NCBI GenBank assembly: GCA_013360915.1
Contig: JABWAT010000001.1
Coordinates: 718,981-782,980, forward strand
DNA length: 64,000 nucleotides
DNA from: Bacteroidota bacterium
GTDB taxonomy: Bacteria; Bacteroidota; JABWAT01
Direction: 5' to 3'
Numbering within the stretch: the stretch's first letter is position 1; each line of letters opens with the position of its first letter. Below, piece after piece: positions 10,401 through 18,109 of this stretch. Below the pieces are notes generated by a model. It did no database searches, had not been told where the DNA came from, and saw nothing but the letters and a program-made list of their open reading frames with translations. Both the position numbers and the translations under genes were made by a program.

Positions 10401-11221
10401 TCCCTTACTTCACGCGCCGGTTGAGTGCCGGGTACAGTACCCGTTTGCATCCGGCGACCGGGTGTGGTTCCGATGGTGATAAACACCTGGTGAAGACTGG
10501 TTAACTGATCATCATAAAAGGTCATCCGTCCCTGTGAGGTATTCCATACGGTTCCGGAAGCGGAGGTGGTGTAAAAGAAGTACTCCGAGCTTTCCTGAAA
10601 ACCTTCAGGCTCGGTTCCTCGTAGCAGCAAGGGAATTTCTTCAAGTCCTTGCTTTTCGGGCTGATAACCAGACACGGTGAACACTTTCAGGTTTCTCAGG
10701 TCGGAATCGGTTGGAAATCCCCATTTTTTCAGGTCACTGCCGGTAATCCGGTACACCCCTTCTTCGGTTATTCTGGCCGTGACCCACCGCCCCGACTCCA
10801 GAACCGGGTTATAACTGACGTTCTGCTGACGCTTCAGTAAGCCCGATGTCTGCAAGTCCTGCCGGATTCCGGTCTGGCAGGATGTGGCCAGATAAAAATC
10901 TTTTCCGTCGAAAAATCCGATAGCACCGGGGTCAGTGATCCCGGGACCTCCGCCCAGGCGGCTGATGGCCAGATTGCGTGAATCTGATTCACCGCCAATC
11001 CGGATCCAGCCGGACTGAGTGCCAGGTTGAATCTGGTGGGATTCATGGATATATAAAAGATCACCCGAAGGGGTCTGGTGAAGGAAAGGGGAGGCAACAA
11101 CCGCCACGAACTTTTGCCCGGCACGGATTGTCTTAAAAAGGGAGTCAGGGCTGAAATAAAGACTGGTTTGTGCACTACCCAGCGCAGGGATCAATAGCAG
11201 CAGCCAGATCAGGTGATTCAT
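7448..11221 (-). CDS. porU: Type IX secretion sortase PorU (C25 family)
   Basis: A 1257-residue gingipain-like cysteine peptidase that acts as the T9SS sortase, cleaving the C-terminal signal of cargo and attaching it to the cell surface. The signal peptide is MNHLIWLLLLIPALGSAQ. The C25 domain spans about residues 510-900, with the catalytic His748 in NYSGHGNTRVW and Cys783 in TATCDFGKFDDP. After it come Ig-like beta domains and a FlgD-like/T9SS-type C-terminal domain (PYPNPFSSEVRFYV, then NGLYMVRLQV), as in known PorU proteins. It heads the operon porU-porV-M6-like-peptidase/barrel. The 128-nt leader upstream contains only a weak promoter candidate (TTGT, about 20 nt, TATCCTAG). Confidence 0.92.
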   Translation of the reverse strand: MNHLIWLLLLIPALGSAQTSLYFSPDSLFKTIRAGQKFVAVVASPFLHQTPSGDLLYIHESHQIQPGTQSGWIRIGGESDSRNLAISRLGGGPGITDPGAIGFFDGKDFYLATSCQTGIRQDLQTSGLLKRQQNVSYNPVLESGRWVTARITEEGVYRITGSDLKKWGFPTDSDLRNLKVFTVSGYQPEKQGLEEIPLLLRGTEPEGFQESSEYFFYTTSASGTVWNTSQGRMTFYDDQLTSLHQVFITIGTTPGRRMQTGTVPGTQPAREVREGWKTVFINPDSENLLNTGQIWMGSRLVSNSTQAYTLRLPEYKTGTTLNFQTSVVSQYKKEQDGKITVMESGRPVITNLTTGSVISFTGYGVIATSKTSPATIPALLQDDRVMLDYQFTATGSASAWVDWLTIDYQKSLSQNKVQTDFYLRPANQETWTVSLSGFPNSNIEVLSIDDPLNPVRVSPAVVNGGEFSFNWLVTPSAPNRFWAFNTREGFRAIDKTEVFSPISLSPIIDQNPDYLIITIPAFKAEATRLLNHRKSQGWNGAVVLAGDIYSYYSGGKPNLYAIRQFLADCYTASGGGLKNVLLFGDTSFDFKNRMKKETTYNHLPTFQSPESFSEEESYATDDEYSYLLSDGLHKIGIGRLPVRTVKEADIIVSKLIRYDTESEPGDWRSLVSLVADDGLTTSTDDEDLHVSNAETVAAQIPGYLTRNKLYIVNFPTIVTSQGRRKPEAASALVRLFNSGSAVVNYSGHGNTRVWTHERVLEIAEFLPQLTNQNRLPFVITATCDFGKFDDPDLQSAAEQLVTWTPSGAVGLFTTTRVVFTNKVIGGSNNLALNYHLFRTMYKRKPDGRNPSLGEIYTETKNIFAQRSSSSSPYIFSPNVKKFSLLADPAMQLILPERNGLITKNGSVLREIDPMVVETGNQFTLNGYVAAVDGTRDSGFTGKLDVRIKSEPVRVNITDWQAIPGAIKSYQIDGPDLFRGTSTITGGDFSVTFMVPRDVLPNNLLPGRISGYLYSGNQTGVLKSPALYFISGTGHGIADSTGPTIRLYVNDPTYQPGQPVAPTGFLIADVTDESGINMTGLGIGHQLTGVLNGDQGNPIDLGPYYRSAEDDYTSGSIRFPLESLPAGPHSIEVTVWDSFNNFSRSSTRFTITGQTSLELGEVMPYPNPFSSEVRFYVPHNLSDVSLRMTAKIYTLNGLLVRTLDQTFAGSSASAFLVWDGRDSDTDEVANGLYMVRLQVTDLTGGVSRQSVLKILKNK

Positions 11222-11349
11222 AATCGTTCTCAGGCAATAAATAATGACTAGGATAACGTTTTCAGATGCCCGCTAACAACAAACCGATATGGAATCTCTC
11301 CTGATTGATTGAAACGAAAGTAGGGTCCGGCGGGGAAAATTACAACGGT

Positions 11350-11697
11350 TCAGCCCGGAGGCCATAAAAATTTGCGCTTTCCCATCAGGTGGGCGTGCAG
11401 ATGAAACACCGACTGTCCGCCATCTTCGTTTGTATTGATGGCCACCCTGTACCCCGGACCCGCAATCTGGAGCTCTTCGGCCAGGCTGGCGGCCTTCCTT
11501 AACAGCTTTCCAAGAAGGACGGTATCGGCATCGGTCGATTCATTCAATGAACGGATGTGCACCTTGGGAATGATCAGAACATGGACCGGTGCTTTCGGTC
11601 CGATATCATGAAAAGCCAGTAATTCATCATCCTCGTAAACCTTTTTGGCAGGTATCTCACCCGCCACGATCCGGCAGAACAGACAATCCACAGTCAT
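11350..11697 (-). CDS. HIT-family nucleotide phosphoramidase/hydrolase (HinT-like)
   Basis: A small histidine-triad protein. It opens with CLFCRIVAGEIPAKKVYED and ends with the triad region VFHLHAHLMGKRKFLWPPG, the HxHxH motif of the HINT branch, which hydrolyses AMP-linked phosphoramidates or acyl-adenylates. I chose the ATG at 11697 (MTVDCLFC, 115 residues) because family members begin a few residues before the first Cys. An in-frame ATG at 11724 would add nine residues (MIKICEKQV) and cannot be excluded. The two CxxC cysteines seen in many zinc-binding HINT proteins are present. It lies between porU and the divergent GlgA-like gene, with no obvious functional link to either. Confidence 0.85.
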   Translation of the reverse strand: MTVDCLFCRIVAGEIPAKKVYEDDELLAFHDIGPKAPVHVLIIPKVHIRSLNESTDADTVLLGKLLRKAASLAEELQIAGPGYRVAINTNEDGGQSVFHLHAHLMGKRKFLWPPG

Positions 11698-11734
11698 CAC
11701 CTGTTTTTCACAAATCTTAATCATAGTGACTTTA

Positions 11735-11766
11735 TTTGTAAAAAGAAATAGGTTTCCGTACCTTTG
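11735..11766 (+). promoter_or_regulatory. Bacteroidota-type promoter for the GlgA-like operon
   Basis: TTTG at 11735-11738 is followed after exactly 20 nt by TACCTTTG at 11759-11766, an excellent match to the -33/-7 consensus TTTG-N19-TAnnTTTG of the primary Bacteroidota sigma factor. Transcription would start near 11772, leaving a leader of about 50 nt before the ATG at 11821. Confidence 0.75.
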
Positions 11767-11820
11767 CGAATATTTTTTTCGTTCCGGTAAACCACAGTAT
11801 TCTAGACAGACGGATGTTCA

Positions 11821-13305
11821 ATGGCTAAGCCTGTAAGTGTTCTTTATGTTTCCACAGAGGTGAGCCCGTTTGCCAAAACGGGAAGTCTCGCCGATGTTGC
11901 AAATGCCCTTCCCATGTCCTTATTCAACATCGGGACCGAGATTCGGGTGGTCATGCCCAAGTATGGATTTATCAGCGAACGCAGAAGCCGCCTGCATGAA
12001 GTGATCCGTCTGAAGGACATCAGCGTGACCCTGAACGGGACCGAGCGGAAGATCAACGTGCGGGTCGGAGTCCTTCCTGATACCCGGGTACAGGTCTACT
12101 TCATTGACAATGAAGAATTCTTCAAACGAGATTCTCTGTACACCAACCCGAAAACCCAATCGGATTACGAAGACAACCACGTCCGTTTTGCCTTTTTTGC
12201 AAAGAGCATCTTCGAAATGCTCAAACGTCTGGGCTGGCAACCCACCATCATTCACTGCAATGACTGGCACACCGGCCTGATCCCCTACTATCTGAAACAG
12301 TATTACCGTCAGGATGAGTTCTTCTCATCCATGAAAACCTTGTTTACGGTTCATACCACTGCCTACCAGGGTATTTTTGCTTCACAGGGTGCATCAGAGA
12401 TTGATATTGCTCCCGACCACCAGAACGAAGATGTCATTCTTCAGAATGGAAGCCTGAATTTTCTGAAATGCGGCATTACCCAGGCCGATTTCGTTTCAAC
12501 CATCAGTGAACGGTATGCACGGGATACAGCCGAAACCCCCGAGGTTTCCAATGGTCTTCATCCCTACTTTAAAAAACTGAGCAACCACTATACCGGCATT
12601 TCCAACGGTCTGGATTACAAAGTATGGGATCCTGAGAAGGACAAGCTGATCCCTGCCAATTACTCTGCTGATCACCTGTCGGGAAAACTGGAATGCAAAA
12701 AGGCCATCGTTGAGAAATTGGGACTTCCCTTTAACGAGTCCACTCCGGTGGTCGGAATCGTCACCAGAATGGTCGATAACAAGAGCATTGATCTGATGAT
12801 CGACGTAATTCCCGACCTTCTGGCTAAGGACATTCAACTGGTTTTCATGGGACAGGGGGAAGAAAAGTACCAAAAGGTACTCGAATCCCTGAAAAACCGC
12901 TATCCCGGACGCATGGGCGTGACGTTTACTCATGACCATCAGGTGTCTCACATGATTTTTGCAGGCGCCGATATCTATCTCATGCCTTCCAAATTCGAGA
13001 ACAGTGCAGCCAGTCATTTATCATCCCTGCGCTACGGAACCATTCCTGTGGTATTTCCGACCGGTAATCTCGATGATTGCATTGTGGATCTGAAACAATC
13101 TTCGGTCAAAACGGCTACCGGTTTCAAAATGGCTGCCCTGACCCGGGAAAGCCTCATTGAAACGGTTTCTCTTGCACTCGAAACCTATGGCAACCGTGAT
13201 AAATGGAACCACCTGGTCCGTAATGCCATGGCAGCCGATTTCTCCTGGGAAAAAACGGCAGCCGACTATCTGGCATTGTATAAAAAATTGTTGAAGGAAA
13301 AGTGA
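11821..13305 (+). CDS. GT5 glycogen/starch synthase-like protein with altered donor loops
   Basis: A 494-residue, two-Rossmann-domain GT5 protein like bacterial GlgA (ADP-glucose to alpha-1,4-glucan). The acceptor/donor regions are recognisable: KTGSLADV (19-26), HCNDWHTGL, TRMVDNKS (315-322) with Arg316 and Lys321, and FENSAASHL with the catalytic-type Glu393. Compared with canonical GlgA, several glycine-rich donor loops are changed: KTGGL to KTGSL (Ser22), QKG to NKS, FEPCGLTQ to FENSAASH, and TGGL to TGNL (Asn416). The N-terminal half strongly resembles the short GlgA-N-like protein that precedes DUF4270 genes in many Bacteroidota (for example YGFISERRSRLHEVIRL). Catalysis is therefore uncertain. 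The gene leads a plus-strand cluster and overlaps the next gene by GTGA. Confidence 0.85.
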   Translation: MAKPVSVLYVSTEVSPFAKTGSLADVANALPMSLFNIGTEIRVVMPKYGFISERRSRLHEVIRLKDISVTLNGTERKINVRVGVLPDTRVQVYFIDNEEFFKRDSLYTNPKTQSDYEDNHVRFAFFAKSIFEMLKRLGWQPTIIHCNDWHTGLIPYYLKQYYRQDEFFSSMKTLFTVHTTAYQGIFASQGASEIDIAPDHQNEDVILQNGSLNFLKCGITQADFVSTISERYARDTAETPEVSNGLHPYFKKLSNHYTGISNGLDYKVWDPEKDKLIPANYSADHLSGKLECKKAIVEKLGLPFNESTPVVGIVTRMVDNKSIDLMIDVIPDLLAKDIQLVFMGQGEEKYQKVLESLKNRYPGRMGVTFTHDHQVSHMIFAGADIYLMPSKFENSAASHLSSLRYGTIPVVFPTGNLDDCIVDLKQSSVKTATGFKMAALTRESLIETVSLALETYGNRDKWNHLVRNAMAADFSWEKTAADYLALYKKLLKEK

Positions 13306-13877
13306 AACCGGCCATTTTTCTGGACCGGGATGGCACCTTGATTGAAGAAGTGAATTTCCTTCACAAACCCGAGCAGGTCAGACTGACACCGGGTGTGGTT
13401 GAATCGATTCGTAAGGCCAATCAACTTTCTGTACCGGTTATTGTTGTATCGAATCAATCGGGAGTGGCCCGGGGACTCTTTTCCGAAGCGGATGTTCACA
13501 AAGTCCATCAGCATATCGATTCCCTGCTCGGAAAGGAAGGCGCACGCATCGATTCGTGGTTTTTCTGCCCCCACTATCCCCTCAAAGACGGATCTGCCTA
13601 TGACCGCTCCTGCCGTTGCAGAAAACCAGGCACCGGCATGTTCGAAGAAGCCGCTGGCCGCTTTCCCATTCATTTCGGAACGAGTCTGATGGTCGGTGAC
13701 AAAGAAATGGATATTCTGGCGGGAAGATCCATGGGAATGCGTTGTGCCCTGGTTGAAACTGGTTACGGACGTTCCCTGTCCACCCGAATTGAACTAACTC
13801 CCTCCGACTACGTCTTTGTCAATGCCGGACAGGCAATAAGATGGTTTACCGACAAATTAGAGGCTTATGAAAATTAG
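13302..13877 (+). CDS. gmhB: D,D-heptose 1,7-bisphosphate phosphatase-like HAD protein
   Basis: A 191-residue HAD-IIIA phosphatase. Motif I is FLDRDGTLI (Asp8 and Asp10), motif II is VVSNQSG, and the GmhB-type zinc loop CPHYPLKDG...SCRCRKPGTGM supplies Cys-x-His and Cys-x-Cys ligands; motif IV is VGDKEMDI. GmhB removes the 7-phosphate from heptose 1,7-bisphosphate during ADP-heptose synthesis for lipopolysaccharide or S-layer glycans; related enzymes act on histidinol phosphate. The start is GTG, overlapping the TGA of the GlgA-like gene, with GAAGGAAA upstream, so translational coupling is likely. No other heptose genes are visible nearby, so the substrate is assigned by family only. Confidence 0.82.
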   Translation: MKPAIFLDRDGTLIEEVNFLHKPEQVRLTPGVVESIRKANQLSVPVIVVSNQSGVARGLFSEADVHKVHQHIDSLLGKEGARIDSWFFCPHYPLKDGSAYDRSCRCRKPGTGMFEEAAGRFPIHFGTSLMVGDKEMDILAGRSMGMRCALVETGYGRSLSTRIELTPSDYVFVNAGQAIRWFTDKLEAYEN

Positions 13878-15090
13878 CATTTTCCCCATTCTCTCCCTGG
13901 CGACCCTGGTATTTACGGCCTGTTCAGATGACAACCCAACTCTGGGTTCCGATCTGATTTCTGCCGACGAACAGGTGAAACTGGAATCCATTTCGACCGA
14001 CACGCTCAGCGGATTCAGGTTCTCTGTTTCCTATGAAGACTACAATCCGGTAACCGCCAATGCATCATATCTGACCATTGGCGAAACCAATAATCCACGC
14101 GCCGGAAATCTGACCACTCAGGCTGCCATCCGGCTGATTCAGGGAAGTCAGAACGGTTTTGTCCCCGATTCACTTGTTTCCGTACTGGAGGCAAAACTGT
14201 TCCTCACCCCCTCTGCTATCAATCTGGGAGACACGACCCGTCCGTTTACACTCCGGATCCAGGAATTACAGAACCTGCCGGTTTTTTCATCCATGAAACT
14301 GAAAGACCAGCTTTCTGCAGGCCCGGTGGTGGCCGATACCACATTTGCCGGTATTCTCCGCTCCCGGTTTTCGGTCACGGTCTCTAACCGTTCCTGGGTG
14401 GAGAACATGCTGAAACTATTCGGGAACACCTCAGACACCCTTTTACTGAATCAATATTCCAAGGGATTACTGCTGAGCAGCCCGGCTTCAAACGGCCGTT
14501 CCATTGGCTTATTCGGGTTTGCAAGCAACCTGTCCTTTTTTGGTTACCTCGATGACCCAGAAGTCCGAGTCCGCACTGTTATCCGTACCGGCAACCAGCA
14601 AACCGACACGGTCACAGTCACCTTTACGCTGGGATCGGCCAATCAATTATCATCCTTTACCCCGGGTCCGGTTTTCTCTGATCCCAATTCACTTGGAATT
14701 TATGCCCTGTCTGGTAAACGTGCCAAGCTGACTTTCGATACCTCGGTTATTCCCACAAAGTCCACGGTCTTTTCCGGCAAACTTGTCTTTTCTGATATCA
14801 CAACCGATACCACTCAATACCGGTCTTCGATTCTGGTGTCTCTCACAAGTATTAATCCGACCGATCAGTCAGCCACCAGTCCTCTCAATTCCACCAGACT
14901 TGCTTCCAACCGGAAACTGTCCTTCAACATTGCCACCATCATGCAATACTGGAGCCTGCGCGGCGCTGGTCCCGGGTTGTATCTGATTCCCGGTTCAGAA
15001 GCCTCTGCAACCGATTACATGGAGTTTTCACTTGACCCTGCTGTGACATCCTCCCGTCCCGTACTTTCACTCGTTTTCTCACGGCGGTAA
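13867..15090 (+). CDS. DUF4270-like outer-membrane lipoprotein
   Basis: A 407-residue lipoprotein. The N-terminus MKISIFPILSLATLVFTAC ends in a lipobox-like FTAC, after which DDNPTLGSDLI matches the opening of DUF4270 proteins. The rest is Ser/Thr-rich beta structure and ends DPAVTSSRPVLSLVFSRR. DUF4270 proteins have no established function; in Bacteroidota they are commonly encoded next to a GlgA-like gene, as here, which supports the assignment. It overlaps the gmhB-like gene by 11 bp and is followed after one base by an outer-membrane protein gene. Location in the outer membrane is inferred from the lipid anchor. Position -3 of the lipobox is Phe rather than the usual Leu. Confidence 0.72.
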   Translation: MKISIFPILSLATLVFTACSDDNPTLGSDLISADEQVKLESISTDTLSGFRFSVSYEDYNPVTANASYLTIGETNNPRAGNLTTQAAIRLIQGSQNGFVPDSLVSVLEAKLFLTPSAINLGDTTRPFTLRIQELQNLPVFSSMKLKDQLSAGPVVADTTFAGILRSRFSVTVSNRSWVENMLKLFGNTSDTLLLNQYSKGLLLSSPASNGRSIGLFGFASNLSFFGYLDDPEVRVRTVIRTGNQQTDTVTVTFTLGSANQLSSFTPGPVFSDPNSLGIYALSGKRAKLTFDTSVIPTKSTVFSGKLVFSDITTDTTQYRSSILVSLTSINPTDQSATSPLNSTRLASNRKLSFNIATIMQYWSLRGAGPGLYLIPGSEASATDYMEFSLDPAVTSSRPVLSLVFSRR

Positions 15091-15091
15091 T

Positions 15092-16321
15092 ATGAACGTA
15101 ATGAAAACCCTCTTCATCTTCGCCTGTTTGTTATTGGTTCCATCCCTGTATGCCTCAGGCCCCCTGAGCGGAAAATCCGGACTGGGAACACTCAGTCATC
15201 CGGTGTTGAATAATCTTTCCGGATTGGCCGGAGCAGGATTGGCAGTCCGTGATCCTGAATTGTTTCATCCGCTGAATCCTTCACAATGGGTATTCAGCAG
15301 AAAGACTCATATCATCTCCTCTTTCAACTGGGAGGGGTTTTCTCAGTCAGGAACCTCAGGAGAAGCCTTTTACAGCGGATTCGGATACCAGGGAACCATG
15401 CTCGTGTTTCCGGTCAAAGCCGACTGGTCTGTCGGATTTTCGCTGCTTCCTTATTCACGCTCCGATTATGAAATCAATCAGACACTGAATGCACCCGATG
15501 GGTCCGTCATCAGCACCTATTATGGTTCTGGCGGACTTTCCGCACTTCGGGCAGGAGCCGGCTACCGGTTATCTGCGACCTGGTCGGTCGGTGCCTCGGC
15601 TGACTACTATTTTGGTGTCATCAGCAAAAACCGCACAGTGGCGTATTCGACCGGAACGAATTCCTACCTGTCCGATGCATACAAAGTGTACGGCTATGGT
15701 ATCACTCTGTCTGCCACAACTTTTCTGCGCCCGGAGTGGATTGGTGAAAAGGAACAACTGACCGGTGCCATCAGCATTCAGATTCCCTTTGGTCTGAGTG
15801 GTACCCGCACTCAATATGAATATTCCGATCTGATTGGTGACACCACCCAAACTGTTACCGATATCACCGGAGCTCTTCCATTTACTCTGCTGGTTGGAAT
15901 GGCCTATTCCAGAGATGACCGGTTAACCATCGCTGGCGATCTTGTTTTCAGTTCTTCCTCCTCCATTGACATTCCTGCCAACGAGGCCAACCCCTCAAAG
16001 GATGTTTTGACATTAAGAACAGGGTTTTCCTATATTCCTGACAACAGCCCGGGAGCCAGATTCACCAACCGGATCCGCTACAAAGCCGGATTTTCGGGTG
16101 GATTAAGCCATGTGGTCTACTCTGGTATCCAACAGGATGAATGGGGGATTTCATCCGGTTTTGGGCTCCCCCTGCCCGGCCTTGGAAGTGTATTGGATGT
16201 GGGTGGCGACATTATCTGGAGAGGATATCTCGCAGGGACTCACTATAAAGACCAGGTGTACCGCCTGAATGTCGGTATCAACCTGACAGAACTTTGGTTT
16301 CAAAAACGTATGATCGATTAA
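15092..16321 (+). CDS. Outer-membrane beta-barrel protein, function unknown
   Basis: This 409-residue protein has a signal peptide (MNVMKTLFIFACLLLVPSLYAS) followed by GLAGAGLAVRDPELFHPLNPSQW, the pattern seen at the start of FadL/OmpP1- and PorV-like barrels (small plug, then the 'many Asn-Pro' stretch). After that come strongly alternating strands such as WSVGFSLLPYSRSDYEI and LRAGAGYRLSATWSVGASADYYFG. It starts one base after the DUF4270-like gene and is followed by a TPR protein gene, so these three likely act together in the envelope. A transport role would fit the fold, but no substrate can be named. Confidence 0.7.
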   Translation: MNVMKTLFIFACLLLVPSLYASGPLSGKSGLGTLSHPVLNNLSGLAGAGLAVRDPELFHPLNPSQWVFSRKTHIISSFNWEGFSQSGTSGEAFYSGFGYQGTMLVFPVKADWSVGFSLLPYSRSDYEINQTLNAPDGSVISTYYGSGGLSALRAGAGYRLSATWSVGASADYYFGVISKNRTVAYSTGTNSYLSDAYKVYGYGITLSATTFLRPEWIGEKEQLTGAISIQIPFGLSGTRTQYEYSDLIGDTTQTVTDITGALPFTLLVGMAYSRDDRLTIAGDLVFSSSSSIDIPANEANPSKDVLTLRTGFSYIPDNSPGARFTNRIRYKAGFSGGLSHVVYSGIQQDEWGISSGFGLPLPGLGSVLDVGGDIIWRGYLAGTHYKDQVYRLNVGINLTELWFQKRMID

Positions 16322-16337
16322 TCGAAAGGATTCGGCC

Positions 16338-17645
16338 ATGAAACAATTTACAATGGCAACCCTTGCTCTGATGGTTTTTACTGTCTCTGCATATTCGCAG
16401 GAAACACCCCCTCCCGCTGCTGAGAACCCTGCCGCCCAGCAACAAATTAACCGGAACTGGAGTCTTTTTTCAGAATATCATAAGAACAAAGACTACATCT
16501 CCTCCATCAAATACGGAATGTGGTTGGCCAAAAATGCACCCGAGGCCAAAAGAACCCTGTGGCAACGTCTTCAGGAATCCTTTGTGAATGTTTACCTCGA
16601 CTCCACACTGGCCCCTGAAGCAAGAGCGCCCTATCTCGATTCATCCATGATCGTTCTGGATCTTGGCCGTTTCTATACCCCCGATAAAGCACAGAGTTTC
16701 TGGCTTAGAAAGGGCTTCAACTTCGAAACCTATTACAAAAATGCGGATAGCGCCATAGCCAACTATCAGTCTGGTATTGCCATGAATCCGGCCGAAGTGG
16801 ATGTTGCGTATGCAGTCATGTGCGGCCGTCTTATGATCCAGAAGGAAATGGTTCAGGAGACCATTGACCTTTACTCTTCCCTGATTGATGCCTATGAAGC
16901 TGCAGGAAAGCCTGAGCCAGCACAAACCCTCCGCTATGAACTGAGTGCCATTGCCAATCCTGAGCAATTGATTGAGGTTTATAAAAAGGCCCTTGAAGGT
17001 GAAAAGGATCCCGAAAAACGCAAAAAATTGTTCCTCTCCCTTTATAAGCTGTATGCCGATTCCATGAAGGAAGATGAAAAAGCAATTGAGTACATCAACC
17101 AGCTGATTGCTGTTGACCCTTCCGCAACCAATTACCGTCTGCAGGGAAAAACCCTTTACAGTCTTGGTAAATACAACGAGGCCATCGGTTCCTATCAGAA
17201 AGCTCTGAAAGCGGAAGAAACCAAGGAAGACCTCCTGAACATTGCTCAGGCTTACGTAAACCTTGAAAAAGGGTCGCAGGCACGTGACTATGCACGCCGG
17301 GCTCTAAAAATTGATAAAAATCTCGGACGTGCCTACATCCTGATTGGTCAAGCCTATGAAGCGGCTGTTGCTGATTGTGTTGGAAAAAAGGGTGGCTGGA
17401 CGAAAATTGAGTTTTCTGACAAGGTGGTTTATCTGGCCATTGAAGAAGCCTATCTGAATGCAGCCCGGGTAGATGAATCGGTAGCAGGAGAGGCTAAAAA
17501 CCGGATCCAAGCCAATAAACGCAGCAATCTTTACCCGACCAAGGAAGACTATTTCCTTCGCCAGCAAAAAGCGGGCGACGTCATCAACATCAATTCAGGT
17601 TGCTATGCATGGATTGGTGAAACGGTCACCGTTCCAAAATTATGA
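16338..17645 (+). CDS. Secreted TPR-repeat protein
   Basis: 435 residues with signal peptide MKQFTMATLALMVFTVSAYSQ and then a Pro/Ala-rich stretch. From about residue 35 on the protein is all helical with tetratricopeptide repeats; the clearest units are around INQLIAVDPSATNYRLQGKTLYSLGKYNEAIGS and YQKALKAEETKEDLLNIAQAYVNLEKG. The C-terminus carries a Cys-containing tail (NINSGCYAWIGETVTVPKL). TPRs bind proteins, so this is a periplasmic scaffold or adaptor candidate for the adjacent barrel and lipoprotein. A good ribosome site (AAAGGA) precedes the ATG. The stop overlaps the rpiB start by ATGA. Confidence 0.75.
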   Translation: MKQFTMATLALMVFTVSAYSQETPPPAAENPAAQQQINRNWSLFSEYHKNKDYISSIKYGMWLAKNAPEAKRTLWQRLQESFVNVYLDSTLAPEARAPYLDSSMIVLDLGRFYTPDKAQSFWLRKGFNFETYYKNADSAIANYQSGIAMNPAEVDVAYAVMCGRLMIQKEMVQETIDLYSSLIDAYEAAGKPEPAQTLRYELSAIANPEQLIEVYKKALEGEKDPEKRKKLFLSLYKLYADSMKEDEKAIEYINQLIAVDPSATNYRLQGKTLYSLGKYNEAIGSYQKALKAEETKEDLLNIAQAYVNLEKGSQARDYARRALKIDKNLGRAYILIGQAYEAAVADCVGKKGGWTKIEFSDKVVYLAIEEAYLNAARVDESVAGEAKNRIQANKRSNLYPTKEDYFLRQQKAGDVININSGCYAWIGETVTVPKL

Positions 17646-18073
17646 TCGGAATTGCCTCGGATCATGCCGGGGTTGACCTGAAATCTTTCCTGATAGCCGA
17701 CCTTTCCCGGACCGGGCAACCGATCCGGGATTTTGGTCCATCAGGAACCGAGTCGGTTGATTATCCCGATTTTGCGCAATCACTCTGCCGTGAATTGCAA
17801 TCTGGCCAAGTTTCACGCGGTATTCTGATTTGCGGAAGCGGCATCGGAATGAGTATTGCCGCCAACCGGTTCAGAGGAGTCCGCGCTGCGCTGGTATGGA
17901 ATCGTGAAACTGCTGCTCTTTCACGTCAGCATAACAATTCAAATATTCTGGTTCTTCCCGCCCGCTTTCTGGATAAACCAACAGCACTCGACATTGTTAA
18001 TATCTGGTTGTCCACCGATTTCGAAGGTGGACGTCATACCCGCCGGGTCGAAAAAATCGAACTTCCCGGTTAA
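17642..18073 (+). CDS. rpiB: Ribose-5-phosphate isomerase B
   Basis: A 143-residue LacAB/RpiB isomerase that interconverts ribose 5-phosphate and ribulose 5-phosphate in the pentose phosphate pathway. The family motifs are in place: IGIASDHAG at the start, VDYPDFA, then GILICGSGIGMSIAANR with the catalytic Cys64, and SRQHNNSNIL. The usual Leu-Gly-x-Arg segment reads LPARFL, a small variation. It is translationally coupled to the TPR gene and lies 36 nt upstream of glyA. The rpiB-glyA pairing is frequent in bacteria, linking pentose and one-carbon metabolism. Length is normal. Confidence 0.9.
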   Translation: MIGIASDHAGVDLKSFLIADLSRTGQPIRDFGPSGTESVDYPDFAQSLCRELQSGQVSRGILICGSGIGMSIAANRFRGVRAALVWNRETAALSRQHNNSNILVLPARFLDKPTALDIVNIWLSTDFEGGRHTRRVEKIELPG

Positions 18074-18109
18074 AAATTTCCCTTCCATTCCCATTCAAAC
18101 AGAGGACCC

